A stretch of DNA of 64,000 nt, taken from NCBI GenBank assembly GCA_033961575.1, contig CM066732.1, forward strand, positions 72,640,687-72,704,686, written 5' to 3'. The position numbers were made by a program, and so were the translations under genes. This document shows, piece after piece, positions 55,191 to 64,000 of the stretch. Under the pieces are notes generated by a model. The model was not told the DNA's origin and made no database searches. It saw nothing but the letters and a program-made list of their open reading frames with translations. Within the stretch, counting starts at the first letter, position 1; every line of letters starts with the position of its first letter. This DNA is from Aselliscus stoliczkanus (taxonomy: Eukaryota; Chordata; Mammalia; Chiroptera; Hipposideridae).

Positions 55191-55321
55191 TATTTTCTAT
55201 TTTTACTTTTTGTTGCCATCATCATCGTCATCACTCTGAAGGTATTTTTTGAAATATTATTACTAGTTTTTCATCACTTGTTTTTTTTACAAAGCAATAT
55301 CAATAATACCTCATACATATA

Positions 55322-55399
55322 TTGGGTGGTCGGGAAAGTCATGACATATTTTTCGGCTTTTCAATACAAAAATGTATCATGACTTTCCCAACAAACCAA
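55322..55399. mobile_element. 78-bp hairpin MITE of the second mariner family
   Basis: A near-palindrome flanked by TA (55320-55321, 55400-55401). The left arm TTGGGTGGTCGGGAAAGTCA and the right arm (reverse complement) TTGGTTTGTTGGGAAAGTCA continue to about 31 paired bases around a loop of roughly 15. The arms match the terminal repeats of the full mariner at 28810-30085, including the 'AAAGTCATGACATATTTT' part. Confidence 0.92.
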
Positions 55400-55401
55400 T
55401 A

Positions 55402-56222
55402 TTATACATAATTTCAGTTTATAAGGTATTTTTATATGTCTTACCTGATCTTTCCAATCATGCTGAGTTGAGAAGGATGACATTACACATTTCAGATCAG
55501 AGAGTCTCAGAGAGTTTTAGTCACTTGTCCAAAGGATGAGCACAGGGGTTTGGGACATTTATTTTCCTAACCCCATCCTGACTAGCACAGGGAGTGATAG
55601 AGATAACCCACCTGGTAGTAGCTGGATGGTAATACACAACATCAGGTGTCTTTGCAACAGGGTTGTGTATGATGAACATCAGTACTGGAAAGGTCAAAGC
55701 TTCACTAACAAACACTTTACGTTGACTTGAGAGAACACTGGTATTCATTATAGAGTTTGAAGTTCTTGAAACAGAAACAGTATAAGGTTTTTTTTCTCTC
55801 TTGTATATATTGGCTTGTAAGTAGGGTTTTTCCCTCAAAATTTGTTTTGGGTTTTGAATATCATAAATTGTTACTTATTAAAGAGGCATTGTGGAATGTG
55901 GGGTCCTCTGGGCATTCAGAAGGGGTCCTGAGGCTGGGTTTGGTAGGTAGTGAGTGGTGACAGGACAGAAAAGGCCTCCGAGTATGTTTGCTGGGGAGGG
56001 ACACAGACAGACAGTCTCACGCACTGAGATTCATTTGTTTCATTTCCCTTTATATTTGTCTTCTTTGAATCAGGAGGAAAACAGTTGTTCTTGTCTTGGG
56101 GCACTTTACTATGAGAAAGTTTCTACCAATTTGAAGAAAAATGGAAAAAACAAGGACAACTTAGTGAGTTTCGTAATGCTAATTTTATGCTTCAATTTTA
56201 AAAAATTCGTAAGAACTCCCTG
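55402..56222. other. No recognised feature
   Basis: Unique-looking sequence; frames up to 105 codons (55838-55521, minus) without motif. Confidence 0.5.
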
Positions 56223-56237
56223 TTGTTCTGCTGTTTA

Positions 56238-58852
56238 TTTTTTTAATTAATTAATTAATTAATTAATTTACTTATTTTTAATTAGTTTCAGGTGTACAAC
56301 ACAGTGCAATAGTTATACATTTTACCCCTCAAACTGACAACCCCCCACCCCCAATTCGCCACCCCACTCCCCCCCATATCATATATATCTATTACTCTTC
56401 CTATGACTCTCTTCCATAGTATAATCCACATCCCATGACTATCTATATATATTCAATTACAGTAGGTATACAACCTCCGCTTTAGTTATACAGTGCAGTG
56501 ATCAAACCTCCACTCCATCCATGAAATGGTCTCCCTAACAAGACCTATGACCATCTGACATTCCACAGAATATTTATAACATTATTAATTATATTCCCCA
56601 AACTGTTTTTCATATCCCAGTGGCAATATTGTAGTTGCCTATTTTTGCAGTCTAATCCCTTCCCCTTCTCCCTCATCCCCATCCCCCTCCCAATTAGCAA
56701 CCCTGATTTTTCCTCTATATCTATGAGACAGTTTCTGTTTACTTTGCTCATTCATACAGTTTTTCAGATTCCACATAAGAGTGAGATCATATGGTATTTG
56801 TCTTTCTCTGACTGACTTATTTCGCTTAACGTAATAGTCTCTAGGTCCATCCATATCATTGCAAATGGTACAATTTCATTCTTCTTTATGGCGGAGTAAT
56901 ACTCCATTGTATAAATATACCACAGTTTCTTAATCCAGTCATCTACTGATGGGCATTTTGGTTGTTTCCAAGTCTTAGCTATTGTAAATTGTGCTGCTAT
57001 GAACATAGGGGTGCATAACGTTTTTTGAATAAGTGTCTTGGTTTTTTTCAGGATAAATACCTAGGAGTGGAATTACTGGGTCAAATGGTAGCTCTATTTC
57101 CAGTTCTTTGAGATACCTCCATACTGACTTCCATAGTGGCTGCACCAATCTGCAATCCCACCAACAGTGCAGCAGGGTCCCCTTTTCCCCACAGCCCCGC
57201 CAGCACTTGTTGTTTGTTGATTTACTGATGATAGCCATTCTGACTGGAGTGAGGTGGTATCTCATGGTGGGTTTTATTTGCATTTCCCTAATGACCAGTG
57301 AGGTTGAACTTTTTTTCATATGCCTGTTGGCCATCTGTATGTCCTCTTTAGAGAAATGTCTCTTCATATCTTCTGCCCATTTTTTAATTGGGTTGTTTGG
57401 TTTTTTTGGTGTTGAGTTTCATGAGTGTTTTATAAATTTTGGATATTAACCCCTTATCAGATATGTCGTTGGCAAATATATTCTCCCATTCAGTAGGCTT
57501 CCTTTTTGTTTTATTAACGGTTTCCTTTGTTGTGAAAAAACTTTTAAGTCTGATATAATCCCATATGTTCATTTTTTCTTTTACTTCCCTTGCCCGTAGG
57601 GATGTATCAGTAAAAATATTGCTCTGGGTAATGTCTGCAAATGTACTCCCTATATTTTCTTTTAGGATTTTTATGGTTTCAGGTCTTACATTTAAGTCTT
57701 TAATCCATTTTGAATTTGTTCTTGTATAAGGCATAAGGAGGTGGTCCAGTTTCATTTTTTTGCATGTGTCAGTCCAATTTTCGCAGCACCATTTATTGAA
57801 TAGACTATCTTTACTCCAGTGTAAATTCTTGCTTCCCTTGTCATAGATTAACTGTCCGTAAATGCCTGGATTTATTTCTGGGCTCTCTGTTCTGTTCCAC
57901 TGATCTATGTGCCTGTTTTTATGCCAATACCAAACTGTCTTGATTACTGTAGCCTTGTAGTAGGTTTTGATGTCTGGTAGTGTGATCCCCCCGACTTTGT
58001 TCTTATTTCTCAGAATTTCCGAGGCTATTCTGGGTCTTTTATGATTCCATATCAATTTTAGGATTATATTTCTATTTCTGCGAAAAATGCCCTTGGTAGT
58101 TTGATAGGAATTGCATTGAATCTATATATTGCTTTAGGCAGTATGGACATTTTAACTATATTAATTCTTCCTATCCATGAGAATGGTAGGTGTTTCCATT
58201 TATTTGTATCTTCTATGATTTCTTTCTTCAGTGTCTTATAATTTTCTGAGTACAGATCTTTCACTTCTTTGGTTAAATTTATTCCTAGGTATTTTATAGT
58301 TCTTGACGCAATTGTAAATGGGACAATTTTCTTAATTTCTCTTTCCATTAGTTTATTATTGGTGTATGCAAATGCTACTGATTTCTGAACATTGATTTTA
58401 TATCCTGCTACTTTACTGAATTCGTCTATCAGTTCCAATAGTTTCTTGATGGAGTCTTTGGGGTTCTGTATATACAGTATCATGTCATCTGCATATAATG
58501 ACAATTTTACTTCTTCCTTGCCAATTTGGATGCCTTTTATTTCTTTTTGTTGTCTGATTGCTGTGGCTAGAACTTCCAGCACTATGTTGAATAAAAGAGG
58601 AGAAAGTGGACAGCCTTGTCTTGTTCCTGATCTTAAGGGGAATGGTTTTAGCTTTTCCCCATTGAGTATGATGTTAGCTGTAGGTTTATCATATATGGCT
58701 TTTATTGTGTTGAGATATGATCCCTGTATTCCCACTTTGCTAAGGGTTTTTAACATAAATGGCTGTTGGATTTTGTCAAATGCTTTTTCTGCATCTATTG
58801 AAAAGACCATGTGATCTTTATCCTTCATTTTGTTGATGTGGTGTATCACATT
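56238..58852 (-). mobile_element. LINE-1, 5'-truncated in the reverse transcriptase, antisense
   Basis: Target duplication TGTTCTGCTGTTTA (56224-56237) against TGTTCTGCTGCTTA (58853-58866), 13 of 14. In its own direction the element starts at 58852 in the palm region of ORF2, continues to the ORF2 stop (56764), the 3' UTR and an A-rich tail with (TTAA)n (56238-56275). The 3' UTR contains a strong G-run block at 56339-56377. The best-preserved LINE-1 of this type in the window. Confidence 0.92.
56764..58852 (-). pseudogene. LINE-1 ORF2, C-terminal half, broken
   Basis: Three long frames in order: 58852-58064 (reverse transcriptase with '[18 protein letters not shown]', '[17 protein letters not shown]' and intact '[11 protein letters not shown]'), 58055-57384 (thumb and connection, '[18 protein letters not shown]') and 57367-56764 (Cys/His segment '[18 protein letters not shown]', end 'MISLLCGI'). 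Frameshifts separate them, near 58060, 57380 and 56990. The endonuclease was lost by truncation. The first frame is extended artificially at its start by the neighbouring SINE. Confidence 0.92.
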
Positions 58853-58880
58853 TGTTCTGCTGCTTAAAAATGTCATTTCC

Positions 58881-58992
58881 GGGGCCGGCAGAGTGGCGTG
58901 GTGGTTAAGCGCTGGCTTGGGAAGCCAGCAGCCCCGGTTCAGTTCCCACATATGAGGGCCAGTGACACTGCCCTCAAAAAAAAAAAAAAAAA
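58881..58992 (+). mobile_element. Short SINE (family A)
   Basis: GGGGCCGGCAGAGTGGCG head, 'GGTTCAGTTCCCACATATGA' (58936-58955) with the B box, 'GGGCCAGTGACACTGCCCTC' and an 18-base poly(A). It landed 14 bases outside the 5' end of the 56238-58852 LINE-1, so its target duplication (possibly around ATTTCC) is hard to define. Confidence 0.93.
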
Positions 58993-60865
58993 TTTCCTGA
59001 AATGATATCAATAGTAGATGGCACTTGGTTTTCTTTTATTTGCTAACCAGGCCAGATAAAAAGTTGGTAAATATAAAATTGCTTTTAAAATGGTATTGGT
59101 TCACAGAATCCAAAGCCTGAGGTCAAAGCATGCTTGGGAGAGATGCACCTAAGGTCAGGTTTGTCCGGTGGTGCAGGCAGCCCTCAGGCACTGGGGTGAT
59201 CAGCGCCCCTCCACTGACCCATCCCCCCTGGCTGCTGCATGCTCTGAATAAATCCCCATCCCAGTGAATGGAATGTGATTGAGTTCCTCCTGAAAAACTG
59301 TCTGAGGGGCTGTGAAATGTGACTGCTTTGAGTGATGCTGCCATTTTCTCTCCTTACAAAGGAAGTCAGATTGACAGGATTCAAAGGAGACATGAAATTA
59401 GTTCTCATTGGCTGATTCAGCAATAAAGCCAGGAAGCAGAAGCTGCTAAATGGAAAGTATTCTAAAACTAAGTATGAGAGATTATGAGTATAAGGCAAGC
59501 CTTAACTAGCTGAGGAAGTTTCTCTGTACTTGCAGCTGATAAACTGCTTTTGTAACTGGATGAATTGTTGGTCCCAGTAAGGACTCCATTGCTGCAGACA
59601 CTTTCATACTGTCTGCCCTCTGGGTGAGCAGATAGCATTCAGCCAGAACTGATGCATATGCCCTTATTACAAGAATTTTCCAAGTAGGTACTGAGGCATC
59701 AGCCATTAGGGAATAATTCGATGATACTTTATCCTTAATAACACAATTACCACTTCCATTACATATTTATTTCAGACTTAAAAACAGAAATTAGGTGAAC
59801 TATAATTATCTGCAAGGGGTTGTTCAGGTTCTTCACATCCATGTCCTATGGGACTGCAGCTCTGCCAACCTGATAATAATGCCAGTTCTACTCCAAAGAT
59901 CTATGGAATGAGAAATTGGATGTTCTCACTGTATTAACACTTAGATTATTGAGTAACTTTTACATTCCAGAACTGATTTGGGGAGGATCTGTCCTAATTT
60001 TTCCTGTTGTGATTAAGTCCTTTTTCATTACCTGACGTGGAAAACTTAGATTTGCTTTCCCCCGGGTAACTAGAACTGAAAAGGAAGACAGGGAAGGAAG
60101 GTTTCAGATATTCCCAAGAGGAAGTGAGTTGGCTTCTAGCCTATCCCATTCCATCCCAAATTGTAGGCAAGTGCCCTCCCAACCCATCACCGACTAATAA
60201 AGCCTGGCAGTACATCAAGGCCTTAAACAAAAGGCCCATTAATGGCATGACTGTGATTAAAGTTGATTAGCAAGAAGTCACTGGGAATTTTGAGTTCAAG
60301 ATCAGTAGTGAATCAGATCCAACTTGCATAACTATGAGGTGCTTCATTAAGGCTAATCATTTTCCTCTATCCCTTGGTAATAAATCATCCTTCTATGGGT
60401 TCATTTAGATTGAGCTTGAGGATTTTGCCTTAAGAAATTTTCAACACTTTTTCAATATAGCTTTAGCTGTGTTCTTTGGCCTCATTTGTTGGATGCTACC
60501 TGTCCAGAGCCCCAACTTGGGCTGCATCCTTGAAAACACTTCCTAGAAATTTAAGCAATGATTCATTAGGGCCCATGTGCCAGCAGCAAAGACCCACTTG
60601 ATAATGAAGTGTGCATCTTTTAAAGTACCAGTAGAGCAAATCATACTGATAAAGTACTCAGGCCACATAGTGCATTGTATTATTCCAACTGATCATTAAA
60701 TAATTTTATATACCCTTCTTAACATGAGTCTATTTAAATCCAGGAAAATTGACCAGGGTTAACCTTCCAGAGCTCCTGTGTGCCTCATTCTTTCTTTGTA
60801 ATCACTTGTGAAAATGACGACATACTAGTTGTTTGCTCCAAAGGATTTTATTCCTTCTTATCTCC
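58993..60865. other. No recognised feature
   Basis: Unique-looking sequence, GC content slightly higher than around it. Frames up to 104 codons (59498-59184, minus) have no known domain. I looked for retroviral pol-like text here and could not support it. Confidence 0.45.
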
Positions 60866-60869
60866 TGTC

Positions 60870-61640
60870 ATTTGCACACTCTTCTGCCTGTGTCTGGAAC
60901 ACCCTTCCCATCTCTCCCCACAGTCTTCTCTGTGATTGTGCCTGTTGAAGCAACATAATTTCCTTTTTACTTATTTATCTCTTCAAGTCCTTGAAAACAA
61001 GGATTCCATGCCTTGCCCATAGCTGACAATAAATATGAGGTTGGACATTTAGTTTGCGAACTGGTTGCAACAATGTTGCTAATCTTTTTTGATATCAGAG
61101 GGATTATTCATTATGAATTTGTACTAACTAGACAAACAGTTAACCAAGCTTACCATTTGGAAGTGCTGAAAATGCTGCATGAAAAAGTTAGACGACCTAA
61201 ACTTTGCACCAACAATTCATGGCTCTTGCATCACGACAATGCACCAGCATACATGACACTGTCTGTGACGGAGTTTTTAGCCAGTAAACACATAACTGTA
61301 TTGGAACACCCTCCCTACTCACCTGATCTGGCCCCCAATGACTTCTTTCTTGACCCGAAGATAATGGAAATATTGAAAGGAAGACATTTAATGACATTCA
61401 GGACATCAAGGGTAGTATGACGGCAGGTTTGATGGTCATTCCAGAAAAAGAATTCCAAAATTGCTTTGAAGGCTGGACTAGGCACTGGCATCAGTGCATA
61501 GCTTCCCAAGGGGAGTACTTGAGGTGACTCTAGTGATATTTAGCAATGAGGCATGTAGCACTTTTTATAGGATGAGTTCACAAACTTAATTGTCAGACCT
61601 AGTATGTATTGAATAAAATGTGAATTATGAGATGGTGGCT
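60870..61640 (+). repeat. L2 LINE 3' end, interrupted by a mariner
   Basis: 'GCCTGTGTCTGGAACACCCT' (60886-60905) and 'CTTGAAAACAAGGATTCCAT' (60991-61010) belong to L2. The usual AATAAATATTTGTTGAATG end is split by the mariner: 'CAATAAATA' before (61027-61035) and 'TGTATTGAATAAAATG' after (61605-61620). Confidence 0.65.
61036..61602 (+). mobile_element. Internally deleted mariner (567 bp), sense
   Basis: TA on both sides (61034-61035, 61603-61604). It starts TGAGGTTGGACATTTAGTTT and ends with CAGACCTAG. The 5' terminal repeat joins directly to 'TTGCTAATCTTTTTTGATAT', the same junction as in 46612-47180. The remaining transposase frame (61073-61420) contains 'WLLHHDNAPAYMTLSV' and 'PPYSPDLAPNDFFLDPK', so both late catalytic aspartates are kept, but the N-terminal third is gone and a frameshift lies near 61390. 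Confidence 0.93.
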
Positions 61641-61644
61641 AAAA

Positions 61645-62005
61645 TGGAATATTATAAAGCCTATTAAAAGAATGTTGACCTCCATATATTGCCATGAAAA
61701 GATGCCAATATATTTTATAATATAGTTATTTTTAAAAGCAAGCTAAAAAACATTATGCATAGGATAATCTCATTTTTGTAAGAAAAAATAGTGCTTATGT
61801 ATATATTCATAGAAAAGGTAAAAAGTGCAACTATGTGTTCATGGTATCTGGAGTGTAAAGGTAGGGCTTTTACTTTCAACTTTATAAATTTACATATTTT
61901 AATTTGATAGATTGAGTCTATATTATTATTGTTAATTAAAAACTCAATAAATAGTTTCAGAAACATAAAATTATAGATACCAGTTGCTAGCTATTATTAT
62001 TTTTT
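61645..62005. other. No recognised feature
   Basis: AT-rich unique-looking sequence. Confidence 0.5.
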
Positions 62006-62009
62006 TAAA

Positions 62010-62320
62010 ACGCTAAAGGCTCTAGGAAAAAATTCTTTGTCTCTCCTACCTTCTTGTGGCAATCCTTGGCATTTTTTGGCTTCTGGACATCACTCAGAGA
62101 TCACTCCAATCTCTGCCTCCGTTTTCACACAGCCTTCTTTATGTGTCTCTTATCTTCACATAGCCAGTCACTGGATTTAGGGTCCATCCTAATCAGTATG
62201 AGTTTATGTTAATTAACATAACTCATTATGCCTGCAAAGAACCTGTTTCAAAACAACATCATGTTCTGAGGTTCTGGATAGACTTGAGTTTTGGGGGAAC
62301 ACAATTCACCCCGGTACAAA
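62010..62320 (+). repeat. Old LTR-like repeat (same family as 44825)
   Basis: 'CAATCTCTGCCTCCGTTTTC' (62108-62127), 'TCACTGGATTTAGGGTCCAT' and 'TTTTGGGGGAACACAATTCA' (62290-62309) are ordered as in the right two thirds of that repeat. Confidence 0.6.
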
Positions 62321-62659
62321 CACTTACTAAAGAGCAGTTACTAAAAAGATCTGGAACCAACAAGTTCTTCATGTTAAAATGTCTTTTCTAAAGATTGCTG
62401 TCTGGGTGGGCATCTCACCATTGTAATTTTCAGTACTCTGTAAGACTGGCACAGGATGGGAGCATGGGGGAATATTGCTGCTGCTACAGATTTGGAGAAC
62501 CTAACAAGCCTTCAGCTCCTCTCTTGTATAGCCTTAGACCTTAATCCACTGCACTCTACATCTCCAGTTCTGGGATGAAGCAGCCTTCAGTTACTCTTCC
62601 AATCTCTAATTTTACTTTTGGTATGGGGTTTTGTTTCTTTAATTTACAAACTTAATCCC

Positions 62660-62724
62660 CTTTTCCTTCCTTCCTTCCTTCCTTCTTTCCTTCCTTCCTT
62701 TTTTCCTTCCTTCCTTCCTTTCTT
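62660..62724. repeat. (TTCC)n microsatellite
   Basis: CCTT/TTCC units with two short interruptions. Confidence 0.96.
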
Positions 62725-62815
62725 CACATCCTCACCAGCATTTTTTATTTGTTGATTTGTTGATGATAGCCATTCTGACAGGAGTGAGGTGGTATTCCAT
62801 TGTGGTAACACTGGG
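62725..62815 (-). mobile_element. Short LINE-1 ORF2 fragment, antisense
   Basis: 'TTGTTGATGATAGCCATTCT' (62757-62776) and 'GGAGTGAGGTGGTATTCCAT' are the complement of the ORF2 segment around '[14 protein letters not shown]'. Only about 90 bases; both ends lost. Confidence 0.85.
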
Positions 62816-62874
62816 TATTTCTAATTCCTTTGTTATACTCATTCCACAAGCACCTACTGTTTGCAAGAGGTAGA

Positions 62875-62876
<2 letters not shown>

Positions 62877-62922
<46 letters not shown>
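62877..62922. repeat. (TA)n microsatellite
   Basis: About 23 AT units. Confidence 0.98.
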
Positions 62923-62924
<2 letters not shown>

Positions 62925-63740
62925 TCTTTTATAAACAATATTAGAATTTACATTTATCAAGCAGGAGATCTGGATAGCATTAAAAATCCTACAAGGCAAA
63001 AACATTTGTGAACCAAGGTAGAAGGCAAGACTAAGTCAATAGTGAACAAAGTTATCACTGTACCTCTCCTGTTGGAACGTTTCTTCTAAGAAACTGGGTT
63101 CATGCATTTATTATCAGTTAAACTATAGTCTTTAAGGTGGAAAATTCATTGGTATCAGCTTACTGTTTAGCTTTTTCCCAAGCCTCAAATCCATTATCAA
63201 TACTTACTGCTCATGCTGGTTGTACAAAGTATCCTTTGTGTAATGCAAATTTCTGTCCCTTACCCCAAAGTGTTAAAATAACACATGGATAAAGAAAGAA
63301 AATGAAAGAGGAATTCTGAATCTAATTCATAAGGTCTTTTTTTTTTACATAGTATTTGCGTTAGAGTCTGAAATAAGAGCTTAGTTTGAAAATTCACCAG
63401 CTAAAAGAAAATGGTTTTCTGTGGCAAACCTACTGCCCCAGAATACAAGCAATTAAAATACTTAAAATAGTAGCCATAAAATTGATATTCCATGGGAGAT
63501 CATGTGTTCATTGCTGTTTGTTAGTGAGGATCCTTCCCGGGCACTGGTCTGAGTACTGACATCTGCTGGCAGAATGAGCATGTCGCCCAAGGACTTTGCA
63601 TCCTCTTCTGGGGAAAAGGTTAGTGTATTTCTGGCATATGCCCGATAGATGTATCATGTCAGGTGAAAGCATGACCTTACTATTGTCTTTATTTGGAGAT
63701 TAAGAATAGTTTAAGGAGATTTGCCACGTTGGCAAGGGGT
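62923..63740. other. No recognised feature
   Basis: Unique-looking sequence with no gene-like frame. Confidence 0.5.
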
Positions 63741-63745
63741 GGACT

Positions 63746-64000
63746 TGTGATGGTTAGTTTTGTGTCAATTTAGGCCATAGTAACCAAATAGTTGGTAAAA
63801 CATTATTCTAGATGTATCGGTGAAAGTATTGTTTAGATGAGAGTAACACAGGTTAGTAGACTTTAAGTAATGCAGATTGCTCTTCATGTTGTGAGTGGGC
63901 CTCACCTAATCAGTTGAAAACCTTAATAGAGAAAGAACTGACCTCCCTGGAAGAAGAGGGAATTCTGCCAGCAGGCTGCCTTCAGACTTGAAATGCAACA
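63746..64000 (+). repeat. ERVL/MLT2-like LTR, cut by the window end
   Basis: Begins TGTGATGGTTAGTTTTGTGT and continues 'AAAACATTATTCTAGATGTA' and 'GTGGGCCTCACCTAATCAGT', the order of the old MLT2-type LTRs of ERVL elements. Only the left 255 bases are inside the window. Confidence 0.6.

Noticed and set aside
58993..60865. Possible old retroviral pol remnant
   Set aside because: A few phrases seemed familiar, but no frame, motif or LTR boundary supports it.
1..64000. CRISPR arrays, bacterial operons, or a defence or biosynthetic gene cluster
   Set aside because: No spaced direct repeats, no ribosome-binding sites and no cluster of real genes; composition and repeats are those of a mammalian genome.

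Overview
This window looks like non-coding nuclear DNA from a placental mammal. A bat is the likely host: the window holds two families of tRNA-derived SINEs whose heads begin GGGCCGGCCGAGTGGC, many LINE-1 copies, several mariner families and old mammal-wide repeats (MIR, L2, MER5-like). The bat assignment is inference from repeat style, not from a gene. I found no convincing host exon, rRNA, functional tRNA or CRISPR array. The reading frames with recognisable homology belong to decayed LINE-1 ORF1/ORF2 or mariner transposases.

Layout. About 65-3200 is old antisense LINE-1. At 3250-6330 two LINE-1 pieces lie head to head, forming an inverted repeat. A long SINE sits at 6460-6886 and a short one at 7110-7265, followed by mostly unique DNA to 11.4 kb. 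From 11.4 to 16.3 kb old LINE-1 is interrupted by a 912-bp palindromic mariner (13424-14335) and by SINEs. From 16.26 to 28.61 kb there is one nested structure: a mariner split by an 11,050-bp antisense LINE-1 insertion with an 11-bp target duplication. That LINE-1 keeps its 5' UTR with tandem promoter-like monomers and appears to carry a 3' transduction, and it was itself hit by another LINE-1, two very short LINE-1 ends and two SINEs. From 28.6 to 31.1 kb older antisense LINE-1 holds a full-length mariner (28810-30085).

The right half is poorer in young repeats. It has a solo retroviral LTR with a perfect 6-bp target duplication (32769-33911), an internally deleted LINE-1 with intact ends and its own 111-bp 5' UTR monomers (37457-40618), several MIR, L2 and MER-like fossils, and two mariner copies sharing one internal deletion (46612-47180 and 61036-61602). 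It also has a 78-bp hairpin MITE from the 28.8-kb mariner family (55322-55399), a 5'-truncated LINE-1 (56238-58852), and the start of an ERVL/MLT2-like LTR at the window edge.

There is no multi-gene system here. The interest lies in transposon biology: two different LINE-1 5' UTR types with tandem monomers, a shared 4-nt ORF1-ORF2 spacer, 3' transduction by both a LINE-1 and a SINE, and mariner derivatives able to form hairpins. Coordinates of target duplications and termini were read by eye; family names are given only where the sequence is diagnostic to me.
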